From Elusimicrobiota bacterium (GTDB lineage Bacteria; Elusimicrobiota; UBA8919), in contig JAQUMH010000001.1 in assembly GCA_028718185.1 (NCBI GenBank), positions 591,186-655,185 on the forward strand: DNA of 64,000 nucleotides. Reading direction: 5' to 3'. This document shows positions 34,432 through 43,395 of the stretch, in pieces. The notes beneath the pieces are model-generated. The model did no database searches. It had not been told where the DNA came from and saw nothing but the letters and a program-made list of their open reading frames with translations. A program made the position numbers and the translations under genes. The first letter of the stretch is position 1. Every line of letters starts with the position of its first letter.

Positions 34432-34453
34432 AATTTTAGTGCCTCGACAGCCG

Positions 34454-35686
34454 CTATACCATATCCTCAAACATCTTTTTTATTTTTGATACAACACCTG
34501 ACTTTTTAGATATATATCTGTTTGATCTTTTAAACTCAGATAAGTAAGAATATTTCACAAGACCTATACCACAGGCAAGAGACGGGTCGGCTATTCCATT
34601 TACAGAACCTCTTATATACTGCGGAATACCAATTCTGGACGGCATCTGTAACATTTCTTCACACGCTTCTTTCATGCCTAAAAGCTGGCAACCGCCGCCT
34701 GTAATAACCGAACCGGCAGAAAGCATGTCACGATATTGCGTTTTTATTATTTCCTCATTAACAAATGATAATATTTCTTCAACTCTCGACTTTATGATAT
34801 CACAAAGTATCTTACGGGATACTTTTTTTTGAGTTCTACCGTCAATAGAAATATAAGTTACTTCCTCCTTGGAGTCTATTAGAGATGAAACCGTTGAACC
34901 GTATTGTTCCTTCAGATTCTGTGCAACGTTATAAGATGTGACTAACCCGCGGGCGATATCCATTGTTATACTATCGCTCCCAAGAGCTACTTCTTTAATG
35001 CATCTGCTTGAACCGTCAAGATAAACCGCGATATCGGTAGTCTGGGCGCCCATGTCAATCAATACACACCCTATTTTTTTCTCTTCCACGGAGACGGTAA
35101 CTTCTCCTGTTGCAAGAATACTTGAAACAAAATTTTTACAAACAAAACCGGCGTTACTGACACATTTTGCCAAATTATTTATAGCTGATGTTAACCCAAT
35201 AATTATATGAACATCTACTGATAAATGCGAGCCTTCCAAACCTACCGGATCTGTAATTCCCCTATGTCCATCTACAATGAATTCCTGAGGTATAATATGT
35301 ATTATTTCCTTGTCATAGTTAAGCCGTATCATTTTGGCTGAAGATATCACTTGCGCAACATCATCACTGGTAATCTCCTTGTCAGTCCGGGTAACATTTA
35401 TGGCTGTAGAATGATTCAGTGACTCTATGTTCTGTCCTTTTATGCTTACAACAACTTCATCATCATCTATTTTTGTATCAGCCATTTCTTCTGCCTGGTC
35501 TACTGCTGCGGTAATTGCAGCTTCCGTCTCCTTCATACCGACAACAGTTCCATGTCTAAGCCCTTTACAGGGAGCTATACCTATACCTATTACTTCAGGT
35601 AAATCTGATTCTTCTTTTTTTGCAATTACACAAGCAACTTTTGAAGACCCGATATCAAGACCTGCAATAACTTTTTCCCTTGCCAT
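34454..35686 (-). CDS. ftsA: Cell division protein FtsA
   Basis: The 410-residue actin-like ATPase that tethers FtsZ to the membrane. It has AGLDIGSSKVACVIAKK as phosphate-1 loop, IDMGAQTTDIAVYLDG, VITGGGCQLLGM, and a C-terminal amphipathic helix ending VSKIKKMFEDMV. The gene lies 22 bp before ftsZ. The spacer toward ftsQ (35687-35797) is filled by GGCGGG hairpins and repeat sequence. Confidence 0.96.
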   Translation of the reverse strand: MAREKVIAGLDIGSSKVACVIAKKEESDLPEVIGIGIAPCKGLRHGTVVGMKETEAAITAAVDQAEEMADTKIDDDEVVVSIKGQNIESLNHSTAINVTRTDKEITSDDVAQVISSAKMIRLNYDKEIIHIIPQEFIVDGHRGITDPVGLEGSHLSVDVHIIIGLTSAINNLAKCVSNAGFVCKNFVSSILATGEVTVSVEEKKIGCVLIDMGAQTTDIAVYLDGSSRCIKEVALGSDSITMDIARGLVTSYNVAQNLKEQYGSTVSSLIDSKEEVTYISIDGRTQKKVSRKILCDIIKSRVEEILSFVNEEIIKTQYRDMLSAGSVITGGGCQLLGMKEACEEMLQMPSRIGIPQYIRGSVNGIADPSLACGIGLVKYSYLSEFKRSNRYISKKSGVVSKIKKMFEDMV

Positions 35687-35696
35687 TTAACATCAG

Positions 35697-35821
35697 TGAG
35701 TGGTAAGTAGTACTTGCCTCGCCAAGATATAACGGCGGGCTTGCCCCGCCAATATTTAGCGGCGGGCTTGCCCGCCAAAGATTCAGTGGCGGGCTTCCTA
35801 CTTTCTACTTCCTGCCTCCTG
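35697..35821. repeat. Hairpins and heptamer repeat between ftsQ and ftsA
   Basis: Two GC-rich hairpins with CTTG loops, GGCGGG-cttgc-CCCGCC (35734-35750) and GGCGGG-cttg-CCCGCC (35761-35776), are followed by four heptamers cttccta / ctttcta / cttcctg / cctcctg (35794-35821). The ftsQ stop codon (35798-35800) lies in the heptamer tract. Confidence 0.8.
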
Positions 35822-36583
35822 CTTTGTCCTTAAAACGACCTCTTTATGTTCTTTTGAAAAATCACGCATATTTATATATTCTGCTTTTTTCCCTTTCATT
35901 TCCAAATCAGAAAGAACTTTTTCAAGATAAGTTACTTTATAAGCGATATCTTCAGGTAAACCCATACAAACTTTACAATTATCTTCGAAAAAAAATATTA
36001 AATCGTCAGGTGCGAGCGCAGTCACGCCTGTAATACTCTTATATATAGGCAAACCGGAAACTTCTTTTAAAAATTTAATACATGCCGTTTTGTTTTCTAT
36101 AGTCATGTTTTCAGAGAGTTTCGGCAGAACCCTGTAATCTACGGGTAATATAAACGCTTTTAAATACTCATCAATACCGATTCTTTTATCTGAAACCTTA
36201 ACTTCAGCAAGGGGAATTCTCTCGCTAATTTTCACCACGATCCTGCCCGGCAAGTATCTACCTATAGAAACATCTCTTACATTTGAAAACTTTTCCTTTA
36301 ACTGGGACTCAGCCTTTTTTAGTTTAAGCCGGAAAATGTTTTTTCCGTTAAAATCCAAATAATCAAGAACTGCCGCTTTTTCAACTATATTATTACCTTT
36401 TATCTCAGTAGATTTTACATTAAAAACCTGAGATGTCAATAAAAATTTTGCTGTCAGGTTGACGGCAAAACCAACGACAAACAATATTGCACATATTACC
36501 GTTATTGCAATTAAAGCTTTTCTTCGTTTTTTATTGTTTTCTAATTTAGTTTTGAGTCGAACCGCAACTTTATGCTTTTTCAT
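35798..36583 (-). CDS. ftsQ: Cell division protein FtsQ/DivIB
   Basis: The 261-residue protein has a basic cytoplasmic head, one membrane helix (ALIAITVICAILFVVGFAV), then a POTRA domain (VKSTEIKGNNIVEKAAVLDYL) and a FtsQ beta domain with VVKISERIPLAEV. It stabilises the divisome. The C-terminal ...TKQEAGSRK is encoded by the heptamer repeat at 35794-35821, and the stop codon is supplied by the repeat, so the native end was probably replaced. It overlaps ddl by 14 bp. Confidence 0.9.
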   Translation of the reverse strand: MKKHKVAVRLKTKLENNKKRRKALIAITVICAILFVVGFAVNLTAKFLLTSQVFNVKSTEIKGNNIVEKAAVLDYLDFNGKNIFRLKLKKAESQLKEKFSNVRDVSIGRYLPGRIVVKISERIPLAEVKVSDKRIGIDEYLKAFILPVDYRVLPKLSENMTIENKTACIKFLKEVSGLPIYKSITGVTALAPDDLIFFFEDNCKVCMGLPEDIAYKVTYLEKVLSDLEMKGKKAEYINMRDFSKEHKEVVLRTKQEAGSRK

Positions 36584-37481
36584 CTAAGGAAAACATCATA
36601 ATTTTCTTCAACATTTCATTAAAAGATATCCCGTCATATTTTGAGGCATCCGGGAAAAGTGAGGTACTTGTCATTCCGGGTATAGTATTAACTTCGAGCA
36701 CGTAAATATCACTCTTTTTATCTACTATCATATCTACCCGTGACATCACCCTGCAGCCAAGCGCTTTGTGCGATAAAAGTCCTAACTCTCTTGCTTTATT
36801 TATAATATTTTTAGGAAGACGGGCGGGTATTATGTGTTGTGAACCGCCTGATGCATATTTTGAATAAAAATCATAAAACTCATTTTTAGGAACAATTTCT
36901 ATCGGAGTAAGCGGATTTTCACCTAAGATAGCAACTGTTATTTCCTTTCCTTCAATATATTCTTCAATAATCGCTTCCGTATCATATTTCAGGGCATTTT
37001 TAATTGCTTTTACAATCTGAGATTTTTCTTTGACAATAGTAACACCGATTGCGGAACCTTGTTTAGAAGGCTTGACAACAAAAGGCAGTCCGAGGTCCGA
37101 GGTCCGAGGTCCGAGGTCTGAAGTAACAACACACCACTTTGGGGTGTTTATGTTGGCTGATTCAAAAATTCTTTTTGAGTATATTTTATTCATTGACAGT
37201 GCGGATGCTAAAACACCGCAACCGCTATACGGAACACCTGCAATTTCCAAAAGTCCCTGCATAGTACCGTCTTCGCCTCCCGGTCCATGCAAAGCAATAA
37301 AAGCAAAATCAATTTTTTCCGATAAAAGTTTCTTTATAAAATCTTTCTTGCCGGAATCTATAAGCACAATATTATACTTCTCTTTTTTTAAGGCACTTGC
37401 AATAGCAGAACCTGTTTTTAGCGAGATTTCCCGCTCACTTGATTTCCCGCCATAAATAACCCCGATTTTCCTTATTTTCAT
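36570..37481 (-). CDS. ddl: D-alanine-D-alanine ligase
   Basis: The 303-residue ATP-grasp enzyme has GVIYGGKSSEREISLKTGSA, ALHGPGGEDGTMQGLLE, LPFVVKPSKQGSAIGV and EVNTIPGMTSTSLFP. It makes the D-Ala-D-Ala end of peptidoglycan. The insertion TSDLGPRTSDLG before LPFVVKP is encoded by four heptamers gtccgag plus a degenerate gtctgaa (37088-37122). That site is the loop ahead of the ATP-binding lysine; the frame and all catalytic residues are kept. The gene overlaps ftsQ by 14 bp and follows murB. Confidence 0.95.
   Translation of the reverse strand: MKIRKIGVIYGGKSSEREISLKTGSAIASALKKEKYNIVLIDSGKKDFIKKLLSEKIDFAFIALHGPGGEDGTMQGLLEIAGVPYSGCGVLASALSMNKIYSKRIFESANINTPKWCVVTSDLGPRTSDLGLPFVVKPSKQGSAIGVTIVKEKSQIVKAIKNALKYDTEAIIEEYIEGKEITVAILGENPLTPIEIVPKNEFYDFYSKYASGGSQHIIPARLPKNIINKARELGLLSHKALGCRVMSRVDMIVDKKSDIYVLEVNTIPGMTSTSLFPDASKYDGISFNEMLKKIMMFSLDEKA
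37088..37122. repeat. Heptamer repeat inside ddl, 4 units plus one degenerate
   Basis: gtccgag at 37088, 37095, 37102 and 37109, then gtctgaa at 37116. The encoded peptide is the duplicated LG(P)RTSD pattern, which is foreign to the family. Confidence 0.85.
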
Positions 37482-37502
37482 AATTACTTCAAGATATATT
37501 TC

Positions 37503-37534
37503 CCCTATAACCCTATAACTCTATAACTTATTTT
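37503..37534. repeat. Octamer repeat at the end of murB
   Basis: ccctataa / ccctataa / ctctataa / cttatttt. The murB stop codon (37528-37530) lies within the last unit, between murB and ddl. Confidence 0.65.
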
Positions 37535-38433
37535 CCTATTATCTTTATTTCCAATCCTAATTTTTTTGAAAATTTATCTTTAACTTTTTTCTGGACTATT
37601 TTTATCAATTTAAGGATATCTGAAGCCGTCGCATTGCCTGTATTATTTATGTAATTTGCATGTAAACCAGAAACAACTGCATCACCAACCGATACGCCTT
37701 TAAGCCCTGCCTTATCTATAAGGCGAGAAGCATAATCATTGTCCGGGTTCTTAAAAACACAGCCGGCATTAAAATATCCTATCGGCTGTGTTTTTGCACG
37801 GCGAAGTAATAATTCATTCAGCTTTTTTATTATATCACTTTTATCTTTCTTTTTCAATACGAATTCAGCAGAAATAACTATGTTTTTTTCCGGTATATCT
37901 GAACTCCTGTAAGAAAACTTTAAAGATTTTTTATCTATCTTTTTTATACCGCCTTTCTCATCCATTATTGTTACCGATTTAACGATTGAACCGATATTTC
38001 CATCTTTCGTTCCGGCGTTCATAATAACGGCACCGCCAATAGTACCCGGAATACCTACAAGAAATTCCATTCCGCCAAGACCGTTATCGGCACATTTTTT
38101 CACGAGAAGCTGCAGGGCGCAACCACCGCCGGCTATTACATTGTTTTTATCCAAATTAAAATCTAAATTGAAAAAATCTCCGGTTAGCCTGATAACAATT
38201 CCCCTAAACCCTTTATCTTTTATCAAAATATTTGAACCAAAACCGACCACTAAATAATCAACTTTTTTTTCACGAATATATTGTAAAAGCTGTTTTAGTT
38301 CGCCGGTCGTTTTCACTTCAACATAAAAATCGCAGGGACCGCCGACACGAAATGTAGTACGCCTGCTCATCGGTTCAGACTCAAGAACTCTTCCGCTAGT
38401 GATTTTTGAAATTTCAGAATGGTTTAGTTTCAT
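37528..38433 (-). CDS. murB: UDP-N-acetylenolpyruvoylglucosamine reductase
   Basis: The 301-residue FAD enzyme completes UDP-MurNAc synthesis. It has VGFGSNILIKDKGFRG, GMEFLVGIPGTIGGAVIMNAG, FSYRSSDIPEKN and NAGCVFKNPDNDYASRLID. The proton-donor position reads Cys (GCVFKNP), where E. coli MurB has Ser; a Cys or Ser is found in different MurB groups. The start overlaps the end of murC. The stop codon lies in an octamer tract. Confidence 0.95.
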   Translation of the reverse strand: MKLNHSEISKITSGRVLESEPMSRRTTFRVGGPCDFYVEVKTTGELKQLLQYIREKKVDYLVVGFGSNILIKDKGFRGIVIRLTGDFFNLDFNLDKNNVIAGGGCALQLLVKKCADNGLGGMEFLVGIPGTIGGAVIMNAGTKDGNIGSIVKSVTIMDEKGGIKKIDKKSLKFSYRSSDIPEKNIVISAEFVLKKKDKSDIIKKLNELLLRRAKTQPIGYFNAGCVFKNPDNDYASRLIDKAGLKGVSVGDAVVSGLHANYINNTGNATASDILKLIKIVQKKVKDKFSKKLGLEIKIIGK

Positions 38434-39796
38434 TTAATATTTTTAATATCTCTGCTGATTTTTTCCAGACATCTCCGGCACCGAGAGTAATAACCACATC
38501 TCCGTTCTTTATTTCCTTAGCAAGATTTTCTACGCTAACTAATTTTGTAACATCTTTTTTTGATTCTTTTTTAATCGAATCAATAATAGTCTGCGAGGAA
38601 ATCCCCGGAATAGGTTCTTCACTTGCTGCATAAATATCAAGGACTCTTACCATATCGGCATCAACAAAAGCGGTGCCAAACTGGTCTTTAAGGAATTTTG
38701 TTCTTGTATACCGGTGCGGTTGAAACAGAACAAGCACTCTACTGTCAGGGTTAACCGACCTGACTGCAGAAAGCGTAGCTTTTATCTCTGTCGGATGATG
38801 TCCATAATCATCAATGAAAACAACATTTTTATAATTACCTTTCTTTTCCAGACGACGGCCAACACCATTAAAATCAAATAGCGCCTTTGCAATTTTAGAA
38901 AATTCTATTTCCAATTCATACCCGCATACTAAACTTGCAGTCGCATTTAATATGTTATGCCGACCCGGGATTTTTAATTCTATTTTTCCCATATTTTTAT
39001 TATGATAAGAAACATCAAATTTAGTGCTCGCAGGCGTTACATTAACGTTTTCTATCTTAAAATCAGCAGAATCATTAAAACCATACGTATAATATTTTCT
39101 CGTAATTTTAGGAATTATGCTTTTCAGGTTTTCATCATCACTACACAAAATTGCACAACCGTAAAACGGAATTTTATTTATAAATTCTATAAATGCCGAT
39201 TTTATATTATCAAGAGTGCCATAGTGATCAAGGTGGTCGTTGTCTATATTGGTAACGACCGCGAATGTCGGAAATAGTTTCAAAAAAGAACCGTCAGATT
39301 CATCTGCTTCAGCAACAAGATATTCGCCGTGACCTAATTTGGCACCTGTACCGAAATTATTAAATCTTCCTCCTATAACAACAGTAGGGTCAAACCCTGC
39401 GTTAGCTAAAATCAAAGATGCCATTGAAGTTGTGGTTGTTTTACCGTGACAACCTGCGATTGCTATTGAATATTTTAACCGCATCAGTTCGGCAAGCATT
39501 TCAGCACGGGGAATCACCGGAATTTTATGCAAACGCGCAGCGACAACTTCAGGATTATCTTTTGTAACAGCAGTTGATGTTACAACGACATCTACTACTG
39601 AATTTTCTATATTTTCTTTCCTGTGCCCTATTTCGATCCTGGCACCAAGTTTTTTAAGCCGTTTTGTAACATCGGATTCTCTTAAATCAGAACCGGTAAT
39701 ATTAAAACCGAGATTTAAAAGCACTTCTGCAATACCCGACATTCCGCTTCCGCCAATTCCTACAAAATGAATATTTTTGAATTTTTTTCTAAACAT
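38414..39796 (-). CDS. murC: UDP-N-acetylmuramate-L-alanine ligase
   Basis: The 460-residue Mur ligase has GIGGSGMSGIAEVLL, the P-loop AIAGCHGKTTTTSM, EADESDGSFLKLFP, NIDNDHLDHYGTLD and FQPHRYTRTKFL. It adds the first amino acid to UDP-MurNAc. It is the first gene of the murC-murB-ddl-ftsQ-ftsA-ftsZ run; murG and ftsW, which often precede murC, are not in the window. Confidence 0.96.
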   Translation of the reverse strand: MFRKKFKNIHFVGIGGSGMSGIAEVLLNLGFNITGSDLRESDVTKRLKKLGARIEIGHRKENIENSVVDVVVTSTAVTKDNPEVVAARLHKIPVIPRAEMLAELMRLKYSIAIAGCHGKTTTTSMASLILANAGFDPTVVIGGRFNNFGTGAKLGHGEYLVAEADESDGSFLKLFPTFAVVTNIDNDHLDHYGTLDNIKSAFIEFINKIPFYGCAILCSDDENLKSIIPKITRKYYTYGFNDSADFKIENVNVTPASTKFDVSYHNKNMGKIELKIPGRHNILNATASLVCGYELEIEFSKIAKALFDFNGVGRRLEKKGNYKNVVFIDDYGHHPTEIKATLSAVRSVNPDSRVLVLFQPHRYTRTKFLKDQFGTAFVDADMVRVLDIYAASEEPIPGISSQTIIDSIKKESKKDVTKLVSVENLAKEIKNGDVVITLGAGDVWKKSAEILKILNETKPF

Positions 39797-39819
39797 ATAT
39801 TATTTGTGCGCTCCGCTCT

Positions 39820-39836
39820 CCCGACCTTTAGTCGGG
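39820..39836. repeat. Short perfect hairpin between ispG and murC
   Basis: CCCGAC (39820-39825), loop cttta, GTCGGG (39831-39836). It lies in the spacer between the ispG terminator-like hairpin and the murC start. Confidence 0.55.
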
Positions 39837-39865
39837 CTAAATTATGAATTGAATTTATTTTATAA

Positions 39866-39883
39866 AGCACCCCTGAGGGTGCT
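39866..39883 (-). terminator. Probable intrinsic terminator of ispG
   Basis: On the minus strand AGCACCC-TCAG-GGGTGCT, followed by TTATAAAAT, starts 13 bp after the ispG stop codon. The stem is perfect over 7 bp; the tail is AT-rich but not a pure U-run, so efficiency is uncertain. Confidence 0.65.
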
Positions 39884-39895
39884 CTATCACCATTA

Positions 39896-40981
39896 TTATG
39901 TTAATTCCTTTTTTATTTCTTTCAGAATCTCGCTGACCCATTTACTTTGATGGATTTTTCTTAACGGCTTACCTTTTTTGAAAAGCAAACCAAAACCTTT
40001 ACCACCCGCTATCCCTATATCTGCACCTTTTGCCTCACCAGGACCATTGACAACACAACCCATAACGGCAACTTTAAAAGAAAATCGGGAAGTGGGAAGT
40101 TGGAAGTGGGAAGTAGCCAACTGTTTTTCTAATTGGTGGGCTATTTTTATTAAGTCTATCTCGCATCTGCCGCAGGTGGGACAGGAAATCACTTCAATCC
40201 CGCCTTTTCTAAGTCCCAACGTTTTTAATATCTCCCAACCGGCTTTAACTTCTTTCTCGGGTGAAGCAGTTAAAGATACCCTAATGGTATTCCCAATTTT
40301 TTGGTTTAGTAAAATACCGAATGCTGCTGTTGACTTTATAATACCTGAAAATTCTGTTCCTGCTTCAGTAACCCCTAAATGAACGGGATAATCTCTCATT
40401 ATAGAAAAAAGCTGATTTGCTAAAACTGTTGTCCGGACATCATTTGCTTTAAGCGAAACAACTATATCCGTAAAATCCATCTTCTCAATAATTTTTATGT
40501 TCTCCATTAACTCTTTAACCATCTGTTCTGCTATTTGTAAATAAGACATCTTAAGCCAGCCATTAGATTCTTTGAAAATTTTCAATGAACCCGCATTTAC
40601 ACCTACCCGGATAGCAATTTTCCTTTTTTTAGCGGCATCAACCACTTTTTCAATATTCTCTTTGGAACCGATATTGCCGGGATTTATTCTAATCTTATCA
40701 ACACCCTGATTTATCGCCTCAACTGCAAGTCTCCAGTCAAAATGAATATCTGCAACAAGCGGGATTTCGATATTTTTTTTAATCTTTGAAATAACTTTTG
40801 CCGACTCCATATCCGGAACAGCTACACGGATAATTTCACAACCGGCACCTTGCAGTTTTTTTATCTGGTTAACAGTAGCCCGCCAATCCCCGGTTTCAGT
40901 TTTAGTCATTGACTGAACCCGGACCGGCTCGCCACCGCCGATAAATATGTCACCAACTCTTACTTTCTTTGTTTTATGCAT
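39896..40981 (-). CDS. ispG: 4-hydroxy-3-methylbut-2-en-1-yl diphosphate synthase
   Basis: The 361-residue iron-sulfur enzyme of the MEP pathway has VADIHFDWRLAVEAINQGVDKIRINPGNIG at the start of its TIM barrel (cited in part) and the cluster motif SCPTCGRCEID plus VMGCVVNGPGEAKGADIG. The loop HQLEKQLATSHFQLPTSRFSF between these contains a heptamer insertion (40087-40114), absent in other IspG. All cysteines remain. The gene follows the MFS gene after an octamer tract and ends at a terminator. Confidence 0.95.
   Translation of the reverse strand: MHKTKKVRVGDIFIGGGEPVRVQSMTKTETGDWRATVNQIKKLQGAGCEIIRVAVPDMESAKVISKIKKNIEIPLVADIHFDWRLAVEAINQGVDKIRINPGNIGSKENIEKVVDAAKKRKIAIRVGVNAGSLKIFKESNGWLKMSYLQIAEQMVKELMENIKIIEKMDFTDIVVSLKANDVRTTVLANQLFSIMRDYPVHLGVTEAGTEFSGIIKSTAAFGILLNQKIGNTIRVSLTASPEKEVKAGWEILKTLGLRKGGIEVISCPTCGRCEIDLIKIAHQLEKQLATSHFQLPTSRFSFKVAVMGCVVNGPGEAKGADIGIAGGKGFGLLFKKGKPLRKIHQSKWVSEILKEIKKELT
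40087..40114. repeat. 4 x 7 bp tandem repeat inside ispG
   Basis: gggaagt / gggaagt / tggaagt / gggaagt, exactly four heptamers. They encode the TSHFQLPTSRF insertion between the two cluster-binding motifs. Confidence 0.85.
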
Positions 40982-40988
40982 ATAAATT

Positions 40989-41044
40989 GGGTTATAGGGT
41001 TATAGGGTTTTTACTCTACTATCCCACAATCCCACTATCCCACG
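40989..41044. repeat. Octamer repeats between ispG and the MFS gene
   Basis: gggttata twice and gggttttt are followed by actctact / atcccaca / atcccact / atcccacg (four octamers). Unit sequences match the aroF-tyrA tract and the tyrA insertion. Confidence 0.8.
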
Positions 41045-41049
41045 ATTCC

Positions 41050-42246
41050 TTATACGATTCTAATTTTCTGTTTATTATTCCATTTAGTATAAATAATTGT
41101 TTCAGCCAGCATTGCCATAATAAGTATTATTATGCCTGGGAAAAAACTATATTTAACAGATATAAATTCAGCAAGAATGTATCCTAATAATCCTGCCATA
41201 ACACCCCCCAGCCCGACTAGCGCTTCGTTAATATTTATATACGCATCTTTCTTACCTTCAAAAATGAGAGAATAAAAAGAAGAAGAGAAAAAGGTAAAAG
41301 CGAGAAGAAATCCAAAAACCACTGCTCCTGCAAAATACAGAATAACGCTTTTTGTAAAAACAAAAAAGAAAATTGCTACCAGTGAGAGTATTTGGAATAA
41401 TATCAGATACCTGAATGAAAACAGCCAGAACGTATATTTTCTCATAAAAAGAACTAAAACAATTAAAGAAAAATACATAATAGAATTAATATTTCCGATT
41501 GTTAAAGAACTCAAGTTCTCACTTTTACCCATTTCAGTAAAAATGAAGCGGATCAACCCGCATACAAACAATGAACAAAAAATTGATATCCACATTATAT
41601 AAAGAAACAGCCTGCATTTCTCCTGTGACACTTCCTGTATAAAAGCTTTAGGTATTTCATTTATTGAAACAGGTAATAATATTTGTTTATATTTATCAAA
41701 AATAAAAGAAATACCTACCAATAACGAAACAATTGCAGAACCTAAAAATATTACATTGAGCCTGGCATTCAGATTATTCAGCCCTAAAATATCTGATACT
41801 AAAATATATCCTCCTATTGAAGGACCTACTAAGAAACCAAGCACCCATGCAACCGAATAACCGCCCATAGTTTTAATCAGCTGCGGTTTATCCATACCTT
41901 CCGTAATCCACGTTTGTAAAGTAGGGTAAAAAAACGCATTCCCCATACCCAGGAGAAATGACGTGGTAATAAGAGTACCTATGTTTTTAACACCTACTGC
42001 AAGGAAACATGCGGCTGCAATTAAAAACATTCCTATAGCAAGATTACTTCGTTGATTTTTTATTATCCGGATACGGGAAGCAAACAGGCACGTTACAGTG
42101 TATAATGCCGTATTTACAATATTTGCAATAGTACCCATGTTACCTGCACCAATATGTAATGCAAAGTAGGGCATTGCCAATATAATAGCGCCGTTTAACG
42201 CATCAATCAATCCTGCTGTAAAATACCCGTGTTGTACCCGTGTCAT
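41050..42246 (-). CDS. Major facilitator superfamily transporter
   Basis: The 398-residue protein has about 12 hydrophobic segments and a GMGNAFFYPTLQTWI motif typical of MFS proteins. The start MTRVQHGYFTAGLIDALNGA resembles drug/sugar efflux permeases of the YfcJ/BtsT-independent type, but the substrate cannot be told. It lies between ispG and rseP in the isoprenoid and envelope gene cluster, which does not prove a link. Gap to rseP is only 6 bp, so the two are cotranscribed. Confidence 0.85.
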   Translation of the reverse strand: MTRVQHGYFTAGLIDALNGAIILAMPYFALHIGAGNMGTIANIVNTALYTVTCLFASRIRIIKNQRSNLAIGMFLIAAACFLAVGVKNIGTLITTSFLLGMGNAFFYPTLQTWITEGMDKPQLIKTMGGYSVAWVLGFLVGPSIGGYILVSDILGLNNLNARLNVIFLGSAIVSLLVGISFIFDKYKQILLPVSINEIPKAFIQEVSQEKCRLFLYIMWISIFCSLFVCGLIRFIFTEMGKSENLSSLTIGNINSIMYFSLIVLVLFMRKYTFWLFSFRYLILFQILSLVAIFFFVFTKSVILYFAGAVVFGFLLAFTFFSSSFYSLIFEGKKDAYININEALVGLGGVMAGLLGYILAEFISVKYSFFPGIIILIMAMLAETIIYTKWNNKQKIRIV

Positions 42247-42252
42247 ATTATA

Positions 42253-43326
42253 TTACTTTGTCTGTTCTACCTGCTTCCAAAAACCGCTCTTTGTCCTTAA
42301 AATATCCCTATATGTTGCATAAAGTGCAAGAGTAATAAGCAAAGCAAATCCAACTGAATTTGCAAACTGCATAATTTTTTTATTCAGTGATTTCCTTGAA
42401 ATACCTTCGAACAAATAAAACATAATATGTCCTCCGTCTACTATTGGAATTGGAAGCAGATTAAACATACCGAGTGCAACTGATACTATCGCTATAAAAT
42501 TAAGAAATGTTTTTATTCCGAGTTTTGCTGCAAAATAAGCTGCTTGCATAATTCCAATCGGACCGGATACCTCAGCAGGTGCTTCAAAAAGAACAAGTTT
42601 CATATAAAGATACTTTAAAGGTAATACTGTCCAAAAGACAATATTTTTAAACGATTCTTTAACTGCTTTTAAAAATCCGACTTTTACAACAATTGGTTCG
42701 GTTGCCATATCATAAACAATTCCTATCCTTGTCATTTTTAGCTTGTCGTCATACTTAGGTGTAACTTTTATCTCTATATCTTTATTGTCTCTTTTAACCA
42801 TGAAAAGCAATTCTTTCCCTGCGGACGACTTGACTATTTTCGAAACCAATTGTGCATCTTCAAGTTTTTCATTATTTATTCCTATAACTTCATCCCCTGG
42901 TTTTAAACCCGACATAAAAGCAGGTGAATTTTTTTCCACCAATTTTACAACGGGACGCTGATATTGAATCCCCCAAACCGCAATCACGAATAAAAAAAGA
43001 AAAAAAGCGGAAATATAATTCATTATGGCACCGGCTGAAACTATACCGATACGTTCATACCATTTCTTCGAAAAATACTCGTCAACATCACCTTTATATT
43101 CCTCAATCTCTTCTCCTGCCATTTTAACAAATCCGCCGAAAGGAATAGGTCTTACAGAGTATCTTGTCTCATTTTTAGTCCAGCCAAAAAGTTCAGGACC
43201 AAACCCAAACGAGAAACTTAAAACTTTTACTTTCAGTTTTTTGGCGACTATAAAATGACCGAGCTCGTGAATTATAATTACAAAACCAAACATTACCGTA
43301 ACAGCAACTATTCCTAAAATTATCAT
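42253..43326 (-). CDS. rseP: Site-2 intramembrane protease RseP
   Basis: The 357-residue membrane metalloprotease has the zinc motif IIHELGHF in the first membrane helix, a PDZ domain (about 110-195: SPAFMSGLKPGDEVIGINNE), and the second motif NLLPIPIVDGGH in the third helix. It cleaves anti-sigma factors or signal-peptide remnants inside the membrane. It is the standard neighbour of dxr, cdsA and uppS. The start at 43326 gives a normal-length first helix. Confidence 0.94.
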   Translation of the reverse strand: MIILGIVAVTVMFGFVIIIHELGHFIVAKKLKVKVLSFSFGFGPELFGWTKNETRYSVRPIPFGGFVKMAGEEIEEYKGDVDEYFSKKWYERIGIVSAGAIMNYISAFFLFLFVIAVWGIQYQRPVVKLVEKNSPAFMSGLKPGDEVIGINNEKLEDAQLVSKIVKSSAGKELLFMVKRDNKDIEIKVTPKYDDKLKMTRIGIVYDMATEPIVVKVGFLKAVKESFKNIVFWTVLPLKYLYMKLVLFEAPAEVSGPIGIMQAAYFAAKLGIKTFLNFIAIVSVALGMFNLLPIPIVDGGHIMFYLFEGISRKSLNKKIMQFANSVGFALLITLALYATYRDILRTKSGFWKQVEQTK

Positions 43327-43395
43327 ATTATCTCCTTTGCTTCGCCCACCCGCCCTGAAGGACAGGTTATAAACCAGTAATTACGCAAATTATTT

